DNA of 64,000 nt from Halomonas sp. NO4 (GTDB lineage: Bacteria > Pseudomonadota > Gammaproteobacteria > Pseudomonadales > Halomonadaceae): NCBI RefSeq assembly GCF_010994375.1, contig NZ_WHMA01000004.1, positions 187,080 to 251,079 of the forward strand. Direction: 5' to 3'. The notes beneath the pieces were generated by a model. The model did no database searches and was not told the DNA's origin. It worked only from the letters and a program-made list of their open reading frames with translations. The translations under genes and the position numbers were made by a program. Positions 1 to 14,870 of the stretch are shown here, piece by piece; the first letter of the stretch is position 1; each line of letters starts with the position of its first letter.

Positions 1-2
1 GG

Positions 3-1629
<1,627 letters not shown>

Positions 1630-1646
1630 GCCACCGAGAGAGCGCC

Positions 1647-2045
1647 ATGACGCCCAGCGACGCCCCCTACCCGGACATCGAGATCTACCTCGCCAAGGCG
1701 CCCCTCGACGCCCTGAACGCCTGGCTGGGGGAGGTGCTGGACGCCGCCCCGCTGCGCAGCGCGGGACGCCACCAGTGGCAGGCCCGCGGGCATCACGACG
1801 GACACACCGTGCCGGTGCTGCTGGTGGAGCGCGCCGCCGATGGCTTCGCTAGCCTGTGGTTCGACAGCGCCCACAGCCCCTGGCCGCGCGACGTCGACTG
1901 CGCACGCGAGGCCGCCGTCCGACTCGCCTGCGAGGTACGCTGCTCGCTGGGCGGCTGGCAACCCGGCGACGACCCCGACCGCTTCTGGCAGGTGCTGCCC
2001 GACGGCACGGAGCAGGCAATCGACTGGCCCGACTCCGGCCAGTAG
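1647..2045 (+). CDS. conserved hypothetical protein downstream of dapE
   Basis: Unrecognised small protein of 132 residues. It is acidic and rich in Trp (Trp at about residues 27, 44, 71, 78, 98, 108 and 127), has no signal peptide or membrane segment, and carries a short motif FDSAHSPWPRDVDCAREA in the middle. It begins 17 bases after dapE with a GAGAG ribosome-binding site, so it is probably the last gene of the dapD-dapE transcript, which ends at the hairpin at 2050-2086. The Trp/Asp-rich pattern with a final DWPDSGQ tail resembles small uncharacterised gammaproteobacterial proteins, but I cannot assign a function. Confidence 0.75.
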   Translation: MTPSDAPYPDIEIYLAKAPLDALNAWLGEVLDAAPLRSAGRHQWQARGHHDGHTVPVLLVERAADGFASLWFDSAHSPWPRDVDCAREAAVRLACEVRCSLGGWQPGDDPDRFWQVLPDGTEQAIDWPDSGQ

Positions 2046-2049
2046 CCAC

Positions 2050-2086
2050 AAACGACATCGCCCCGCAGTGCAGGGCGATGTCGTTT
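2050..2086. terminator. bidirectional hairpin terminator between convergent genes
   Basis: A perfect 14-bp inverted repeat: 2050-2063 (AAACGACATCGCCC) pairs with 2073-2086, around a 9-nt loop. The arms begin with AAA and end with TTT, so the hairpin can act on both strands. It sits between the 132-residue gene ending at 2045 and the convergent cold-shock-domain gene ending at 2104. Confidence 0.85.
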
Positions 2087-2103
2087 CAATGGGCAGCCGC
2101 TAT

Positions 2104-2568
2104 TCAGGTAATGACCGTGACGTCATCCGCTTGGAGGCCACGCTCATTCTCGATCACGTGATAGCGCACCTTCTGCCCCTCGGCCAGGGTGCGATGCCCG
2201 CGGCCGCGAATGGCACGGAAATGGACGAAGACATCCTCACCGCTGTCGCGCTTGATGAAGCCGTAGCCCTTGTTGACGTTGAACCACTTGACCTCGCCGA
2301 TCTCGCGGTCGTCGTTCTCGACCTCGGCGATGTTGACCAGCTGCGGAGTCAGGGCATTGACCGCCAGTGTGGCGATGAGCAGCAGCACGAATACCGCCGC
2401 GGCCGCCGCCACGTAGACCACGGCGATGCCGCCGACCTCGAGGCTTTCGAAGAGGCGGCGAGCCAGGTCACCGCCGGTAAGGTGGACGAAAAGGGCGATC
2501 AGCAACGGAGCCGGCGCGGCCAACAGCAGGCTGATCAGCGTGCAACGAAAGACAACCTTGCGATTCAT
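2104..2568 (-). CDS. membrane-anchored cold-shock-domain protein
   Basis: Protein of 154 residues with two hydrophobic N-terminal segments (about residues 8-30 and 46-72) followed by a C-terminal cold-shock domain (about 89-153). The nucleic-acid-binding motifs are intact: GEVKWFN at 91-97, RNP1 KGYGFI at 100-105 and RNP2 VFVHF at 113-117. Free CspA-type proteins are about 70 residues and soluble and bind single-stranded RNA or DNA as chaperones; this one would hold the domain at the inner face of the cytoplasmic membrane. It stands alone, convergent with the dap operon and divergent from the SlyX-like gene 50 bases away. Its target is unknown. Confidence 0.85.
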   Translation of the reverse strand: MNRKVVFRCTLISLLLAAPAPLLIALFVHLTGGDLARRLFESLEVGGIAVVYVAAAAAVFVLLLIATLAVNALTPQLVNIAEVENDDREIGEVKWFNVNKGYGFIKRDSGEDVFVHFRAIRGRGHRTLAEGQKVRYHVIENERGLQADDVTVIT

Positions 2569-2618
2569 GGAATGGCAATGCTCACTAGTGATGGTGAAAT
2601 AACGAAACAGGAGTCGCT

Positions 2619-2942
2619 ATGACGACACGACACAGGGCCGCACCGTCCGATAAGCGTGTGGCGATGAACGGCGACACGCAGCGCGAGGATTCTAGCACGG
2701 GCGAGGACGCATCGCCCGCCCGGCTGGCGGCGCGCCTGGAGGCGCTGGAGAGTCGCATCGCCTACCAGGAACACTGGCTGGATACCCTGGACCAGGCGGT
2801 CGCCGCCCAGGAGCAGCGCCTTGCCCAACTCGAACGGCTGGGTCAGCTGATGCAGCAGAAGCTGCGTCACCAGCAGCAGGAACTGCGGGAGATGGAAACA
2901 GCGACTTCCCGCCCGGAGGACGAGGTGCCGCCGCATTACTAG
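2619..2942 (+). CDS. slyX: SlyX family protein
   Basis: Protein of 107 residues whose last 75 or so residues form the SlyX-type coiled coil (LEALESRIAYQEHWLDTLD then Q/E/L-rich heptads) and end in the family hallmark PPHY. SlyX proteins are small coiled-coil proteins of unknown function, usually about 70-75 residues. Here the start at 2619 has a good AGGAG at 2609-2613, giving an N-terminal extension of about 30 polar residues; an internal ATG at 2664 would give the usual length. Divergent from the cold-shock-domain gene. Confidence 0.85.
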   Translation: MTTRHRAAPSDKRVAMNGDTQREDSSTGEDASPARLAARLEALESRIAYQEHWLDTLDQAVAAQEQRLAQLERLGQLMQQKLRHQQQELREMETATSRPEDEVPPHY

Positions 2943-3084
2943 GGACGAGGGACGAGGAGCAAGGACAGAGTCTCTGCTCCTAGAGGGAGTGGCAAGGGGC
3001 TTCCTTGTCACTTACTACTTGAACCTTGTTACTGGCCGAAGGCCGTAGGTTTTCCTTGTCGCTCGCCCCTCGTTCCTTGACCCC
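2942..3084. repeat. intergenic element with imperfect terminal inverted repeats
   Basis: The non-coding stretch between slyX and trxB is bounded by imperfect inverted arms: 2942-2966 (AGGGACGAGGGACGAGGAGC and onward) and 3051-3079 (TCCTTGTCGCTCGCCCCTCG and onward), matching over about 20 bases with a few mismatches. Smaller palindromes lie inside, such as CAAGG-N5-CCTTG at 2993-3007 and GGCCGAAGGCC. This looks like a small dispersed, non-autonomous repeat or a long folded 3-prime structure. No coding potential is seen in it. Confidence 0.5.
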
Positions 3085-3086
3085 GT

Positions 3087-4396
<1,310 letters not shown>

Positions 4397-4577
4397 GACA
4401 AACTTCCGTGATCGGGCGTGTCGATTTCACTGTAGCCGAGAGGTCGCCGGGGCGTCTGCCCTCATGCCCGACCGTGCGCCGCTTGAAAACACCGGCCATC
4501 ATGACCATGTGTTAAGGGTGGCGCCAGGACGGTTCGTCCACTCTCCCCCCAAGGCGACGCCGAAAAGGAGGACAGCA

Positions 4578-7322
<2,745 letters not shown>

Positions 7323-7357
7323 CAGGACCGCCTGACTCCTCATCATCGCACACGCGA

Positions 7358-7390
7358 AAGACCCCGCCGGGACACCGGCGGGGTCTTGTT
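7358..7390 (+). terminator. rho-independent terminator after acnA
   Basis: Perfect 13-bp stem: 7358-7370 (AAGACCCCGCCGG) with 7375-7387, four-base loop GACA, followed by a short T-rich end. It closes the acnA transcript and could also stop the minus-strand hicAB transcript. Confidence 0.9.
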
Positions 7391-7423
7391 GTCGTCGGCC
7401 TGGACTCGACGCGACAAGCCCTG

Positions 7424-7636
7424 TCAGGCGTACATCAGCCGCCCTTTGGGTTCCGGGATGGGGCGCCCCAACGCACGGGCCGTCTCGATCCACTCGCCGA
7501 TGACACACTGGGCATTGGCTACGGCCTGCTCGTAAGTCTCTCCATCAGCCATGCAGCCTGGAAGTTCCGGCACCTCGACCACGAAAGAGCCATCCTCGTC
7601 GCTCCAGTAGATAATCAGTTCATACCTAATCGACAT
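7424..7636 (-). CDS. hicB: HicB-type antitoxin
   Basis: Protein of 70 residues with the partial RNase-H-like HicB fold: a YELIIYWSDEDGSFVVEVPELPGC beta-hairpin, then GETYEQAVANAQCVIGEWIE, the usual helix. HicB binds and neutralises the HicA ribonuclease; many HicB proteins add a DNA-binding domain, which is absent here, so repression would depend on the pair or another factor. Its ATG at 7636 lies 11 bases inside the 3-prime end of hicA, the standard toxin-first order. Confidence 0.88.
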   Translation of the reverse strand: MSIRYELIIYWSDEDGSFVVEVPELPGCMADGETYEQAVANAQCVIGEWIETARALGRPIPEPKGRLMYA

Positions 7637-7886
7637 TGGACTCTCCCAACCGGTACTTGACCAGAATGCGCCTGACCTGTTTGACCTGATACGGCTTGGC
7701 CTGGCTCCCCTTGGGCTGCAGATTGAGTATCTCGACGACATCTTGGCGTGTGAAGATATGGTGGCTACCACTAACCCGCTCAGCGAAGCCGAGTCGCACC
7801 AGCAATTGGCATAGTGCCAGAAACTCGATGTTGGTATCCGAGCTTCCTGCCAGCACCTTCTGCATCAGCTTCGCATGCTTCCCCAT
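7626..7886 (-). CDS. hicA: HicA-type mRNA interferase toxin
   Basis: Protein of 86 residues with the double-stranded-RNA-binding-like HicA fold. The catalytic histidine motif GSHHIF sits at about 40-45, preceded by LLVRLGFAERVSG and followed by the DVVEILNLQPKGSQAKPYQVKQVRRIL end typical of the longer HicA subgroup. HicA cleaves mRNA without ribosomes when not bound by HicB. The ATG at 7886 fits the family start; an upstream TTG at 7919 is less likely. The pair is inserted between acnA and the malic-enzyme gene and is the only toxin-antitoxin system seen in the window. Confidence 0.88.
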   Translation of the reverse strand: MGKHAKLMQKVLAGSSDTNIEFLALCQLLVRLGFAERVSGSHHIFTRQDVVEILNLQPKGSQAKPYQVKQVRRILVKYRLGESNVD

Positions 7887-7950
7887 GCGCCACTCCCTCA
7901 CAAATCGGAACTGGCCCAAGTCCGTGGCCCGGTTCCATGATCGTCACGAC

Positions 7951-9630
7951 TCAGAACGAACGGCGGCGGTAGCGGCGATATTCCGGCGTCCAGCAGTTGC
8001 GCTCGATGGCTTCGCGCAGCTTGATGCCGTTGGTCTTGAGCGCCATGCCTTCGCCCTGAGCCTGGGCGGCCACGTCGAAGGCGATGGCCTTGGAGAGCTC
8101 GCGGATCTGGGAGAGGGGGGGCAGCAGCGCACCCTTGCCCTCCTTGACCAGCGGCGCCTCCCGGGCCAGCGCCCGGGAGGCGGCCATCAGCATGTCGTCG
8201 GTGACCCGGCGCGCCCCGGCGGCGACCACGCCGAGACCGATCCCGGGAAAGATGTAGGCGTTGTTGCACTGGGCAATGGGGATGGAGCGGCCATCATGCT
8301 CCACCGGCGGGAAGGGACTGCCGGTGGCGACCAACGCCGCCCCGTCGGTCCAGCGGATGACGTCCTCGGGAATCGCCTCGGCCTGGGAGGTGGGGTTGGA
8401 GAGCGGCATGATCACCGGGTTCTCGCTGCCGGCGTGCATGGCACGCACCACCTCCTCAGTGAATATGCCCTTCTGACCGCATACGCCGATCAGCACCGTG
8501 GGCGCGATGCGACGCACCGTCTCGGGGAGCCCCTGGCCGTCCCATCCCTCGGTGAGGGCTGCGTCGTGGGCCAGGCGCCGCTGGAAGTCGCGCAGCCAGG
8601 TCTGGTCGGTGGTCACCAGCCCCTCGCGGTCGACCATGTAGATGCGCGAGCGTGCCTCGCTCTCCGAGAGGCCCTCGGCCTGCATGGCCACCACCACCTG
8701 CTCGGCAATGCCGCAGCCGGCGGAGCCGGCGCCGACGAACACCACGCGCTGGTCGGCGACGGTCTGGTCGCGCGCCTGGCAGGCCGCCATCAGGGTACCC
8801 ACCACCACGGCGGCGGTGCCCTGGACGTCATCGTTGAAGCAACACAACTCGTCGCGATAGCGTTCGAGCAGCGGCACGGCGTTGGCCTGAGCGAAGTCCT
8901 CGAACTGCAGCAACACGTTGGGCCAGCGACGCTTCACCGCGGCGACGAACTCGGCCATGAAGTCATCGTACTCCTCCTGGGAGATGCGCGGATGGCGCCA
9001 GCCCATGTACATGGGATCGTCGAGCAGGGTCTGATTGTTGGTACCCACGTCGAGCATGATCGGCAAGGTATAGGCCGGGCTGATCCCGCCGCAGGCGGTG
9101 TAGAGCGCCAGCTTGCCGATGGGGATGCCCATGCCGCCGATGCCCTGATCGCCGAGGCCGAGGATGCGCTCGCCGTCGGTGACCACGATGACCTTGACGT
9201 TGTCCTTGGTGGCGCTGCGCAGGATGTCGTCCATGTACTCGCGGTCCGGGTAAGCGACGAACAGGCCCCGGTGATTGCGGTAGATGTTGGAGAACTCCTG
9301 GCATGCCTTGCCCACCGTGGGCGTGTAGATGATCGGCAGCATCTCTTCCAGATGCTCCGACACCAGCCGGTAGTAGAGGGTCTCGTTGTCGTCCTGGATG
9401 GCGCGCAGGTGGATGTGCCGCTCGAGATCGCTGTGGCACTGCTGATACTGGTGATAGACGCGCGTCAGCTGATCGTCGATGGTTTCCACATTCTGCGGCA
9501 GCAGCCCGATCAGGTTGAATTCTAGGCGCTCTGCCTGGCTGAAGGCGCTGCCCTTGTTGAGCAGGGGCATCTCGAGCAGGGGCGGGCCGGCGTAGGGAAT
9601 GTAGAGGGGACGCTTGGATTCAGTGGTCAT
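7951..9630 (-). CDS. maeA: NAD-dependent malic enzyme
   Basis: Protein of 559 residues, the usual size of the large SfcA/MaeA malic enzymes (about 560), which decarboxylate malate to pyruvate with NAD reduction. Landmarks include [12 protein letters not shown] and the substrate segment [18 protein letters not shown] near the N-terminus, metal-ligand FEDF in the middle, the dinucleotide-binding [14 protein letters not shown] and the [11 protein letters not shown] motif. The ATG at 9630 begins [13 protein letters not shown] as in relatives. Monocistronic by spacing; supplies pyruvate next to alanine dehydrogenase and aconitase, but no shared transcript is apparent. Confidence 0.96.
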   Translation of the reverse strand: MTTESKRPLYIPYAGPPLLEMPLLNKGSAFSQAERLEFNLIGLLPQNVETIDDQLTRVYHQYQQCHSDLERHIHLRAIQDDNETLYYRLVSEHLEEMLPIIYTPTVGKACQEFSNIYRNHRGLFVAYPDREYMDDILRSATKDNVKVIVVTDGERILGLGDQGIGGMGIPIGKLALYTACGGISPAYTLPIMLDVGTNNQTLLDDPMYMGWRHPRISQEEYDDFMAEFVAAVKRRWPNVLLQFEDFAQANAVPLLERYRDELCCFNDDVQGTAAVVVGTLMAACQARDQTVADQRVVFVGAGSAGCGIAEQVVVAMQAEGLSESEARSRIYMVDREGLVTTDQTWLRDFQRRLAHDAALTEGWDGQGLPETVRRIAPTVLIGVCGQKGIFTEEVVRAMHAGSENPVIMPLSNPTSQAEAIPEDVIRWTDGAALVATGSPFPPVEHDGRSIPIAQCNNAYIFPGIGLGVVAAGARRVTDDMLMAASRALAREAPLVKEGKGALLPPLSQIRELSKAIAFDVAAQAQGEGMALKTNGIKLREAIERNCWTPEYRRYRRRSF

Positions 9631-9769
9631 CGCGGATCTCGAGTCAGTGTCTGGAAACCGGGTCGCTGGCGCTCTGACGGCGCCTTTGGCGCCTACTCTA
9701 GCACGGCGCCCCAACCGCGGCGCCCCAGGTGGGTCGGGGCGCCACAAGGTACCGCTTGCCGGCGACGGG

Positions 9770-10783
9770 TCAGACGAAGCGGCCCAGGCCCGCCACCTCG
9801 CGCAGGCGATCCATGAAGGGCGCGGCCTCGGCGCGGGCACGCTCGGCGCCCTGCTGGAGCACGGCCTCGATGTGGCCGGGGTCCTCCATCAGCGCCTGGT
9901 AGCGCTCCCGCGGCTCGCGCAGGTGCTCGTTGAGGTAGGCGAAGAGACGATTCTTGACCTCGCCCCAGCCGATGCCGGCCTCGTACTCGGCGCGCATCGC
10001 CTCGCGCTCCTCGCGGGTGGCGAAGGCGGAGTAGATCTGGAAGAGGGTGCAGCCGTCCGGGTCCTTGGGCTCGCCGGGCTCCAGGGAGTTGGTCTTGATC
10101 TTGCGAATCAGCTTGAGCAGCTTCTTCTCGGAGACGAACAGCGGAATGGTGTTGTTGTAGCTCTTGGACATCTTGCGCCCATCGAGGCCGTTCAGCGTCG
10201 CCACGTCGTCATCCACCACCGCCTCGGGCAGGGTGAAGTACTCGCCCTTGTAGAGGTGGTTGAAGCGCCCAGCCATGTCCCGGGCCATCTCGATGTGCTG
10301 GATCTGGTCGCGCCCCACCGGAACCTTCTGGGCGTTGAACATCAGGATGTCGGATGCCATCAGCACCGGATAGCCGAACAGCCCCATGGTGATCCCCTTG
10401 TCGGGGTCCTGGTTACCGGCGGCCTCGTTCTCGGCCACCGCCGCCTTGTAGGCGTGGGCGCGGTTCATCAGCCCCTTGGCGCAGACGCAGGAGAGCAGCC
10501 AGGTGAGCTCGGGGATCTCGGGAATGTCCGACTGGCGGTAAAAGATGGCGTTGTCGGTATCCAGGCCCAGGGCCAGCCAGGTGGCGGCGATCTCGAGGCG
10601 CGATGCCTGCACCCGCTTGGGGTCCTGGCACTTGATCAGGGCATGCAGGTCGGCAAGGAAGTAGTAGGACTGGACGCCGGGATCCTGGCTTGCCGCGATG
10701 GCGGGCTTGATGGCCCCCACGTAGTTGCCCAGGTGCGGGGTGCCGGTGGTGGTGATACCGGTGAGAACGCGTGTCTTGGTCAT
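9770..10783 (-). CDS. trpS: tryptophan-tRNA ligase
   Basis: Class I aminoacyl-tRNA synthetase of 337 residues that charges tRNA-Trp. The HIGH-type signature reads TPHLGNY (HLGN at 17-20) and the KMSKS loop is intact at 204-208 in [10 protein letters not shown]. Length matches TrpS. Start ATG at 10783 gives the standard [14 protein letters not shown] opening. No operon partner is evident; ald follows upstream after 110 bases. Confidence 0.97.
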   Translation of the reverse strand: MTKTRVLTGITTTGTPHLGNYVGAIKPAIAASQDPGVQSYYFLADLHALIKCQDPKRVQASRLEIAATWLALGLDTDNAIFYRQSDIPEIPELTWLLSCVCAKGLMNRAHAYKAAVAENEAAGNQDPDKGITMGLFGYPVLMASDILMFNAQKVPVGRDQIQHIEMARDMAGRFNHLYKGEYFTLPEAVVDDDVATLNGLDGRKMSKSYNNTIPLFVSEKKLLKLIRKIKTNSLEPGEPKDPDGCTLFQIYSAFATREEREAMRAEYEAGIGWGEVKNRLFAYLNEHLREPRERYQALMEDPGHIEAVLQQGAERARAEAAPFMDRLREVAGLGRFV

Positions 10784-10893
10784 GGAATTCGGAATGGCCT
10801 GATCGTTTCGTTGCGATCGCGCCAGTTTACCGTGACGCCCGGCTCAAGGCGAACCGGGCGGCGCTCCTGCCCGCAGCTAGCCGTGGGGAGGCC

Positions 10894-12009
10894 TTATTTC
10901 ACCAGGCTGGCGGGGTCGACGCTCTGCAGACCGAAGGCCTCGGCCACGGCGGCGTAGGTGATCTGGCCGTCGTGGACGTTGAGGCCGGCCGCGAAGTGCG
11001 GGTCGTCGGCCAGCGCCTGCTGCCAGCCCTTGTCGGCCAGGGCGATGACGAATGGCAGGGTGGAGTTGGTCAGTGCCTGGGTGGAGGTGCGCGCCACGGC
11101 GCCCGGCATGTTGGCCACGCAGTAGTGGACGACACCGTCGACCACGTAGGTGGGCTGGGCATGGGTCGTCGGCCGGCTGGTCTCGAAGCAGCCGCCCTGA
11201 TCGATGGCCACGTCCACCAGCACGCTGCCGGGCTTCATGTCAGCCAGCATGGCACGGGTAATCAGCTTGGGCGCGGCGGCGCCGGGGATCAGCACGGCGC
11301 CGACGATCAGGTCTGAGTCGCGCACCGCCTCCTCGATGGCATCGGCGGTGGAGAAGACCGTCTTCATGCGCCCCTGGTAGCGATCGTCGAGCACTTCCAG
11401 GCGGGGGATCGACTTGTCGAGCACCGTCACCTCGGCCCCCAGACCGAGCGCCATGCGCGCGGCGTTCTCGCCCACCACGCCGCCGCCGATCACAGCCACC
11501 TTGGCCGGGGCCACGCCGGGCACGCCGGGCAGCAGCACGCCGGCACCGCCCTGAGCCTTCTCCAGACTGTGGGCACCCGCCTGGATGGCCATGCGCCCGG
11601 CCACGGTGCTCATCGGCGCCAGCAGCGGCAGGCCGCCTTGGCGATCGGTGATGGTCTCGTAGGCGATGCAGGTAGCGCCGCTCTCCATCAGCCCGCGCGT
11701 GAGCTTCTCCTCGGCGGCCAGGTGCAGGTAAGTGAAGAGCGTCTGGCCCTTGGCCAGGCGCTCGACCTCCTCGGCCTGTGGCTCCTTGACCTTGAGGATG
11801 AGGTCGGCGTCGCTCCACACCTTGGCCACGTCCGCCTCGAGGCGAGCACCGGCAGCCTCGAAGGCCGCATCGGCAAAGCCGGCCCCTTCGCCGGCACCCG
11901 CCTGCACGGTCACCTGATGACCGCGCGCCACCAGCTCGCGCGCCCCCGTGGGCGTCAGGGCGACGCGGTATTCATGGTTCTTGATTTCCTTGGGAACGGC
12001 GATCTTCAT
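10894..12009 (-). CDS. ald: alanine dehydrogenase
   Basis: NAD-dependent enzyme of 371 residues interconverting alanine with pyruvate and ammonia. N-terminal [20 protein letters not shown] is the family signature; the pyruvate-binding lysine and catalytic histidine correspond to K75 and H96, and the NAD-binding Rossmann motif appears as [21 protein letters not shown]. The ATG at 12009 is preferred because the family consensus begins there. It is transcribed alone, with a 209-base region upstream that probably holds its promoter; no AsnC/Lrp regulator gene lies next to it. Confidence 0.96.
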   Translation of the reverse strand: MKIAVPKEIKNHEYRVALTPTGARELVARGHQVTVQAGAGEGAGFADAAFEAAGARLEADVAKVWSDADLILKVKEPQAEEVERLAKGQTLFTYLHLAAEEKLTRGLMESGATCIAYETITDRQGGLPLLAPMSTVAGRMAIQAGAHSLEKAQGGAGVLLPGVPGVAPAKVAVIGGGVVGENAARMALGLGAEVTVLDKSIPRLEVLDDRYQGRMKTVFSTADAIEEAVRDSDLIVGAVLIPGAAAPKLITRAMLADMKPGSVLVDVAIDQGGCFETSRPTTHAQPTYVVDGVVHYCVANMPGAVARTSTQALTNSTLPFVIALADKGWQQALADDPHFAAGLNVHDGQITYAAVAEAFGLQSVDPASLVK

Positions 12010-12218
12010 GGGGGCCCTCCAGCGGTCGGTACGGAATAAAGCGGGGTTACCCACCCATTACAGCACAGGCAGGACATCCACCAAGAGAGCCTGATAAAAA
12101 ACGAAAACAACGTCCATTGCGCCGGATTACAGCAGAAAATCTTCCAACTAACGGGGCGGTCAACAAGAAATCATGACGTTTCGACCTCGACCAAGCCGGC
12201 GCCCCTCGCCACGCCGGC

Positions 12219-12542
12219 TCAGCCGGGCCGGACATGGCCGCACTGCCAGCAGGCATCGAACATGCCCTCCAGGCGCTCCCCGCAGCCCGGGCAGGTCCAG
12301 TCGGAGGCGTCGCTCTGCCCCGTCATGGCCTGGTCGATCAGCACCTCGGCCCGCGCCCGGTTGTGCGGGGCGACCCACACCTCCGGCTCGCACTCGGTGA
12401 GCGGCAGTTCGCCGGCACCCCCGCCAAGGCTCAGGTTGCGCCGCTCCACGGGGATGCCGGCCGCCTCCAGCAGGTTGCCCACGTGACTGACCAGCAGCGC
12501 ATTGGAGTGCGCAAAGATGCGAACGAAATCGGGTGCCGTCAT
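12219..12542 (-). CDS. DUF2007 domain protein with C-terminal zinc ribbon
   Basis: Protein of 107 residues. Residues 6-75 (FVRIFAHSNALLVSHVGNLLEAAGIPVERRN...) match the ferredoxin-like DUF2007 putative signal-transducing domain, and a C-terminal zinc ribbon follows with C84-x2-C87 and C98-x2-C101. The combination is common in gammaproteobacteria but its role is unknown. It begins 12 bases after the end of rlmI on the same strand and is likely co-transcribed with it. Confidence 0.85.
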   Translation of the reverse strand: MTAPDFVRIFAHSNALLVSHVGNLLEAAGIPVERRNLSLGGGAGELPLTECEPEVWVAPHNRARAEVLIDQAMTGQSDASDWTCPGCGERLEGMFDACWQCGHVRPG

Positions 12543-12554
12543 GTCGCCTCCCGA

Positions 12555-13745
12555 TCAATCACGGAATACCCGGACGCCCAGGGCCTTCAGGTAGGCCGTT
12601 TCGGGGATCGCCGGATGCACCGGATGATCCGGCGCCTGGTGGCCCTGGAAGATCACCTGGCCGTGGCGGTCCTGATGGCGCACGGCGCCGCGTACCACTT
12701 CGACCAATCGCTCCGGTGCCAGGTGCATGGAGCAGGAGGCGGAGAGCAGCAGGCCGTCGCGCCCCAGCAGGCGCATCGCCTCGCGGTTGAGCCGGGCATA
12801 GGCGCGCTCGCCGCTGGCGATATCCTTGCGCTTCTTGATGAACGCCGGCGGGTCGAGGATCACCACGTCGAAGCGCTCCCCCTCGGCGCGGAGGGCGGCC
12901 AGCGCCTCGAAGGCGTCGCCCTCGCCCACCGCCACCTCCTCGTGCAGGCCGTTCAGCGCGGCGTTCTCGGCCACCTGCTCGAGCGCCCGGGCGCTGGCGT
13001 CGATGCAGAGCACCTCGCTGGCGCCGTGGGCCGCCGCCTGCACGCCCCAGCCACCCACGTAGCTGAACACGTCGAGTACGCGCTTGCCGGCCACCAAGGC
13101 GTTGAGCCAGGCGCGATTGGCGCGGTGGTCATAGAACCAGCCGGTCTTCTGGCCGTCGAGCACCGGCACCGCGAACCGCACGCCGTTCTCCTCCAGCAGC
13201 ACCGGGCCGTCGAGGGTGCCCTTGACCACCTCGACCCGGGCCTCGAGCTGCTCCTGGCGCCGGCCCGACGAGTCGTTCTTGAAGACGATCACGCGCGGCG
13301 CGAGCACCTTGTCGAGGGCGGCGATGACCTCCTCGGCGAGGCGCTCCATGCCCAGGGTGTTGAGCTGCACGACCACCACGTCGTCGAAGCGGTCGACGAC
13401 CAGCCCCGGCAGTAGGTCGCCCTCGCCGTGCACCAGACGGTAGAAGGGCCTGGCGTAGAGCCGCTCGCGCAGCGCCAGGGCCTGGTTGAAGCGGTGCACC
13501 AGCAGCGAGCGGTCGAGCCGCACGCCGGGGTCGCGGGAGACGACCCGCGCGCAGATCAGCGAGTGCGGATTGACGTAGGCCACGCCCAGCGGCTTGCCGC
13601 CCGCCGCCTCGATCAGCGCCTGGGCGCCCGGCTCGAAGCCCTTGAGCGGCGTGGCGTCGGTGTCGATCTCGTTGGAGTAGAGCCACAGGTGACCGGCCTT
13701 GAGGCGGCGGTCGGCGTTCTTCTTGAGGCGCAGCGCTTGGGTCAT
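12555..13745 (-). CDS. rlmI: 23S rRNA (cytosine-1962 C5) methyltransferase
   Basis: SAM-dependent methyltransferase of 396 residues. It has an N-terminal PUA domain (about 1-75, LRLKKNADRRLKAGHLWLYSNEID), then a Rossmann methyltransferase domain with the SAM motif VLDVFSYVGGWG, the LDPPAF motif followed by the basic KKRKD segment and the SCSMHL cysteine segment characteristic of the RlmI/RlmK-N m5C enzymes. The length and domain order fit RlmI. The ATG at 13745 is chosen over an upstream in-frame start at 13781 which would run into mutM. Confidence 0.92.
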   Translation of the reverse strand: MTQALRLKKNADRRLKAGHLWLYSNEIDTDATPLKGFEPGAQALIEAAGGKPLGVAYVNPHSLICARVVSRDPGVRLDRSLLVHRFNQALALRERLYARPFYRLVHGEGDLLPGLVVDRFDDVVVVQLNTLGMERLAEEVIAALDKVLAPRVIVFKNDSSGRRQEQLEARVEVVKGTLDGPVLLEENGVRFAVPVLDGQKTGWFYDHRANRAWLNALVAGKRVLDVFSYVGGWGVQAAAHGASEVLCIDASARALEQVAENAALNGLHEEVAVGEGDAFEALAALRAEGERFDVVILDPPAFIKKRKDIASGERAYARLNREAMRLLGRDGLLLSASCSMHLAPERLVEVVRGAVRHQDRHGQVIFQGHQAPDHPVHPAIPETAYLKALGVRVFRD

Positions 13746-13768
13746 GGCGTGTCTCGCTCGAAAGGAAT

Positions 13769-14599
13769 TCAGGTCTGGCAATGAGGACAGAAAACGCTCG
13801 TCCGCTGACCGAGGGTCACCTGCCGCAGCTCGGCGCCGCAGCGCCGGCAGGGCTCACCGGCGCGGCCATAGACGTTGAGCCGCTGCTTGAAGTAGCCCGG
13901 CTCGCCGGCGCCGCCGACGAAGTCGCGCAAGGTGGTGCCGCCCTGGGTGATGGCCGCGGCCAGCACCTCCTTCACTGCGGCGGCCAGGCGAGCGTAGCGC
14001 TCGCGGGCGATGCGCCCGGCACTGCGGCGCGGGTCGATGCCGGCCAGGAACAACGCCTCGGCGGCGTAGATATTGCCCACGCCCACCACCACGGCACTGT
14101 CCATCAAAAAGGGCTTGACCGCCAGGCGCCGGCCCCGGGAGAGCCGGTAGAGCCGCTCGCCGTCGAAAGCCTCGGAGAGGGGCTCCGGCCCCAGACGCGC
14201 CAGCCGCGGGTCGCGCTCGGGACTGCCGGCCAGCCAGTCGACGAAGCCGAAGCGCCGCGGGTCGTGGTAGCGCAGCAAGGCCCCGTCGTCGAGCACCAGG
14301 TCGAGATGATCGTGCTTCTTCGGCAGCTCACCGAGGCGAGCGATGCGCAGGCTGCCGGACATGCCCAGGTGCCAGAGCAGGCTTGCCGGCGCCGCGGCAG
14401 GCGTCGTGATCGGGATCAGCAGGTACTTGGCGCGCCGGGCGAGCGTGCCGAGGCGCGCCCCGACCAGGCGGTCGGCCAGGTCAACCGGCACCGGCACGCG
14501 CAGTCGCGGTTCGCGCACGACCACCTCCACGACCTCGCGCCCCTCCACGTGAGGGGCGATGCCGCGGCGGGTGGTCTCGACTTCGGGCAGCTCGGGCAT
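13769..14599 (-). CDS. mutM: formamidopyrimidine-DNA glycosylase
   Basis: Bifunctional DNA glycosylase/AP lyase of 276 residues that excises 8-oxoguanine and ring-opened purines. The catalytic N-terminus is intact (Met then P2-E3 in [13 protein letters not shown]), and the C-terminal zinc finger is present as CRRC with FCPHC near the end. A conserved HLGMSG and the ALLDEA-like helix region are also visible. ATG at 14599 exposes the catalytic proline after Met removal, which decides the start. It precedes rlmI by 23 bases. Confidence 0.97.
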   Translation of the reverse strand: MPELPEVETTRRGIAPHVEGREVVEVVVREPRLRVPVPVDLADRLVGARLGTLARRAKYLLIPITTPAAAPASLLWHLGMSGSLRIARLGELPKKHDHLDLVLDDGALLRYHDPRRFGFVDWLAGSPERDPRLARLGPEPLSEAFDGERLYRLSRGRRLAVKPFLMDSAVVVGVGNIYAAEALFLAGIDPRRSAGRIARERYARLAAAVKEVLAAAITQGGTTLRDFVGGAGEPGYFKQRLNVYGRAGEPCRRCGAELRQVTLGQRTSVFCPHCQT

Positions 14600-14626
14600 G
14601 GGGAGTTCCGTGCTCAACAGACGCAA

Positions 14627-14650
14627 GAACCCGACCATGGGGCCGGGTTC
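14627..14650 (-). terminator. hairpin terminator after rpmBG
   Basis: Inverted repeat with ten-base arms: 14627-14636 (GAACCCGACC) and 14641-14650 (GGCCGGGTTC), one mismatch, loop ATGG. On the minus strand it lies just downstream of rpmG and upstream of the mutM start, followed by TTG-rich sequence. Confidence 0.65.
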
Positions 14651-14690
14651 AGGCGGACAGGCGTGTGCCTGCGGTGGAAGCGACCAAGAC

Positions 14691-14846
14691 TTACTTGATC
14701 TTGGCTTCCTTGTACATCACGTGCTTGCGGACGACCGGATCGTACTTCTTGAATTCGAGCTTGTCCGGGGTGTTCCGCTTGTTCTTGTCGGTGGTGTAGA
14801 AGTGACCGGTACCGGCACTGGACACCAGCTTGATCTTGTCGCGCAT
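14691..14846 (-). CDS. rpmG: 50S ribosomal protein L33
   Basis: Short gene (51 residues) encoding a large-subunit ribosomal protein. The translation begins [20 protein letters not shown] and ends [13 protein letters not shown], a clear proteobacterial L33 lacking the zinc-binding CxxC pairs, so this is the zinc-independent form. It follows rpmB by 24 bases, the conserved rpmB-rpmG operon, and is closed by the hairpin at 14627-14650. Confidence 0.97.
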   Translation of the reverse strand: MRDKIKLVSSAGTGHFYTTDKNKRNTPDKLEFKKYDPVVRKHVMYKEAKIK

Positions 14847-14870
14847 GACTGCTCTCCCTCAGGTGAACGC

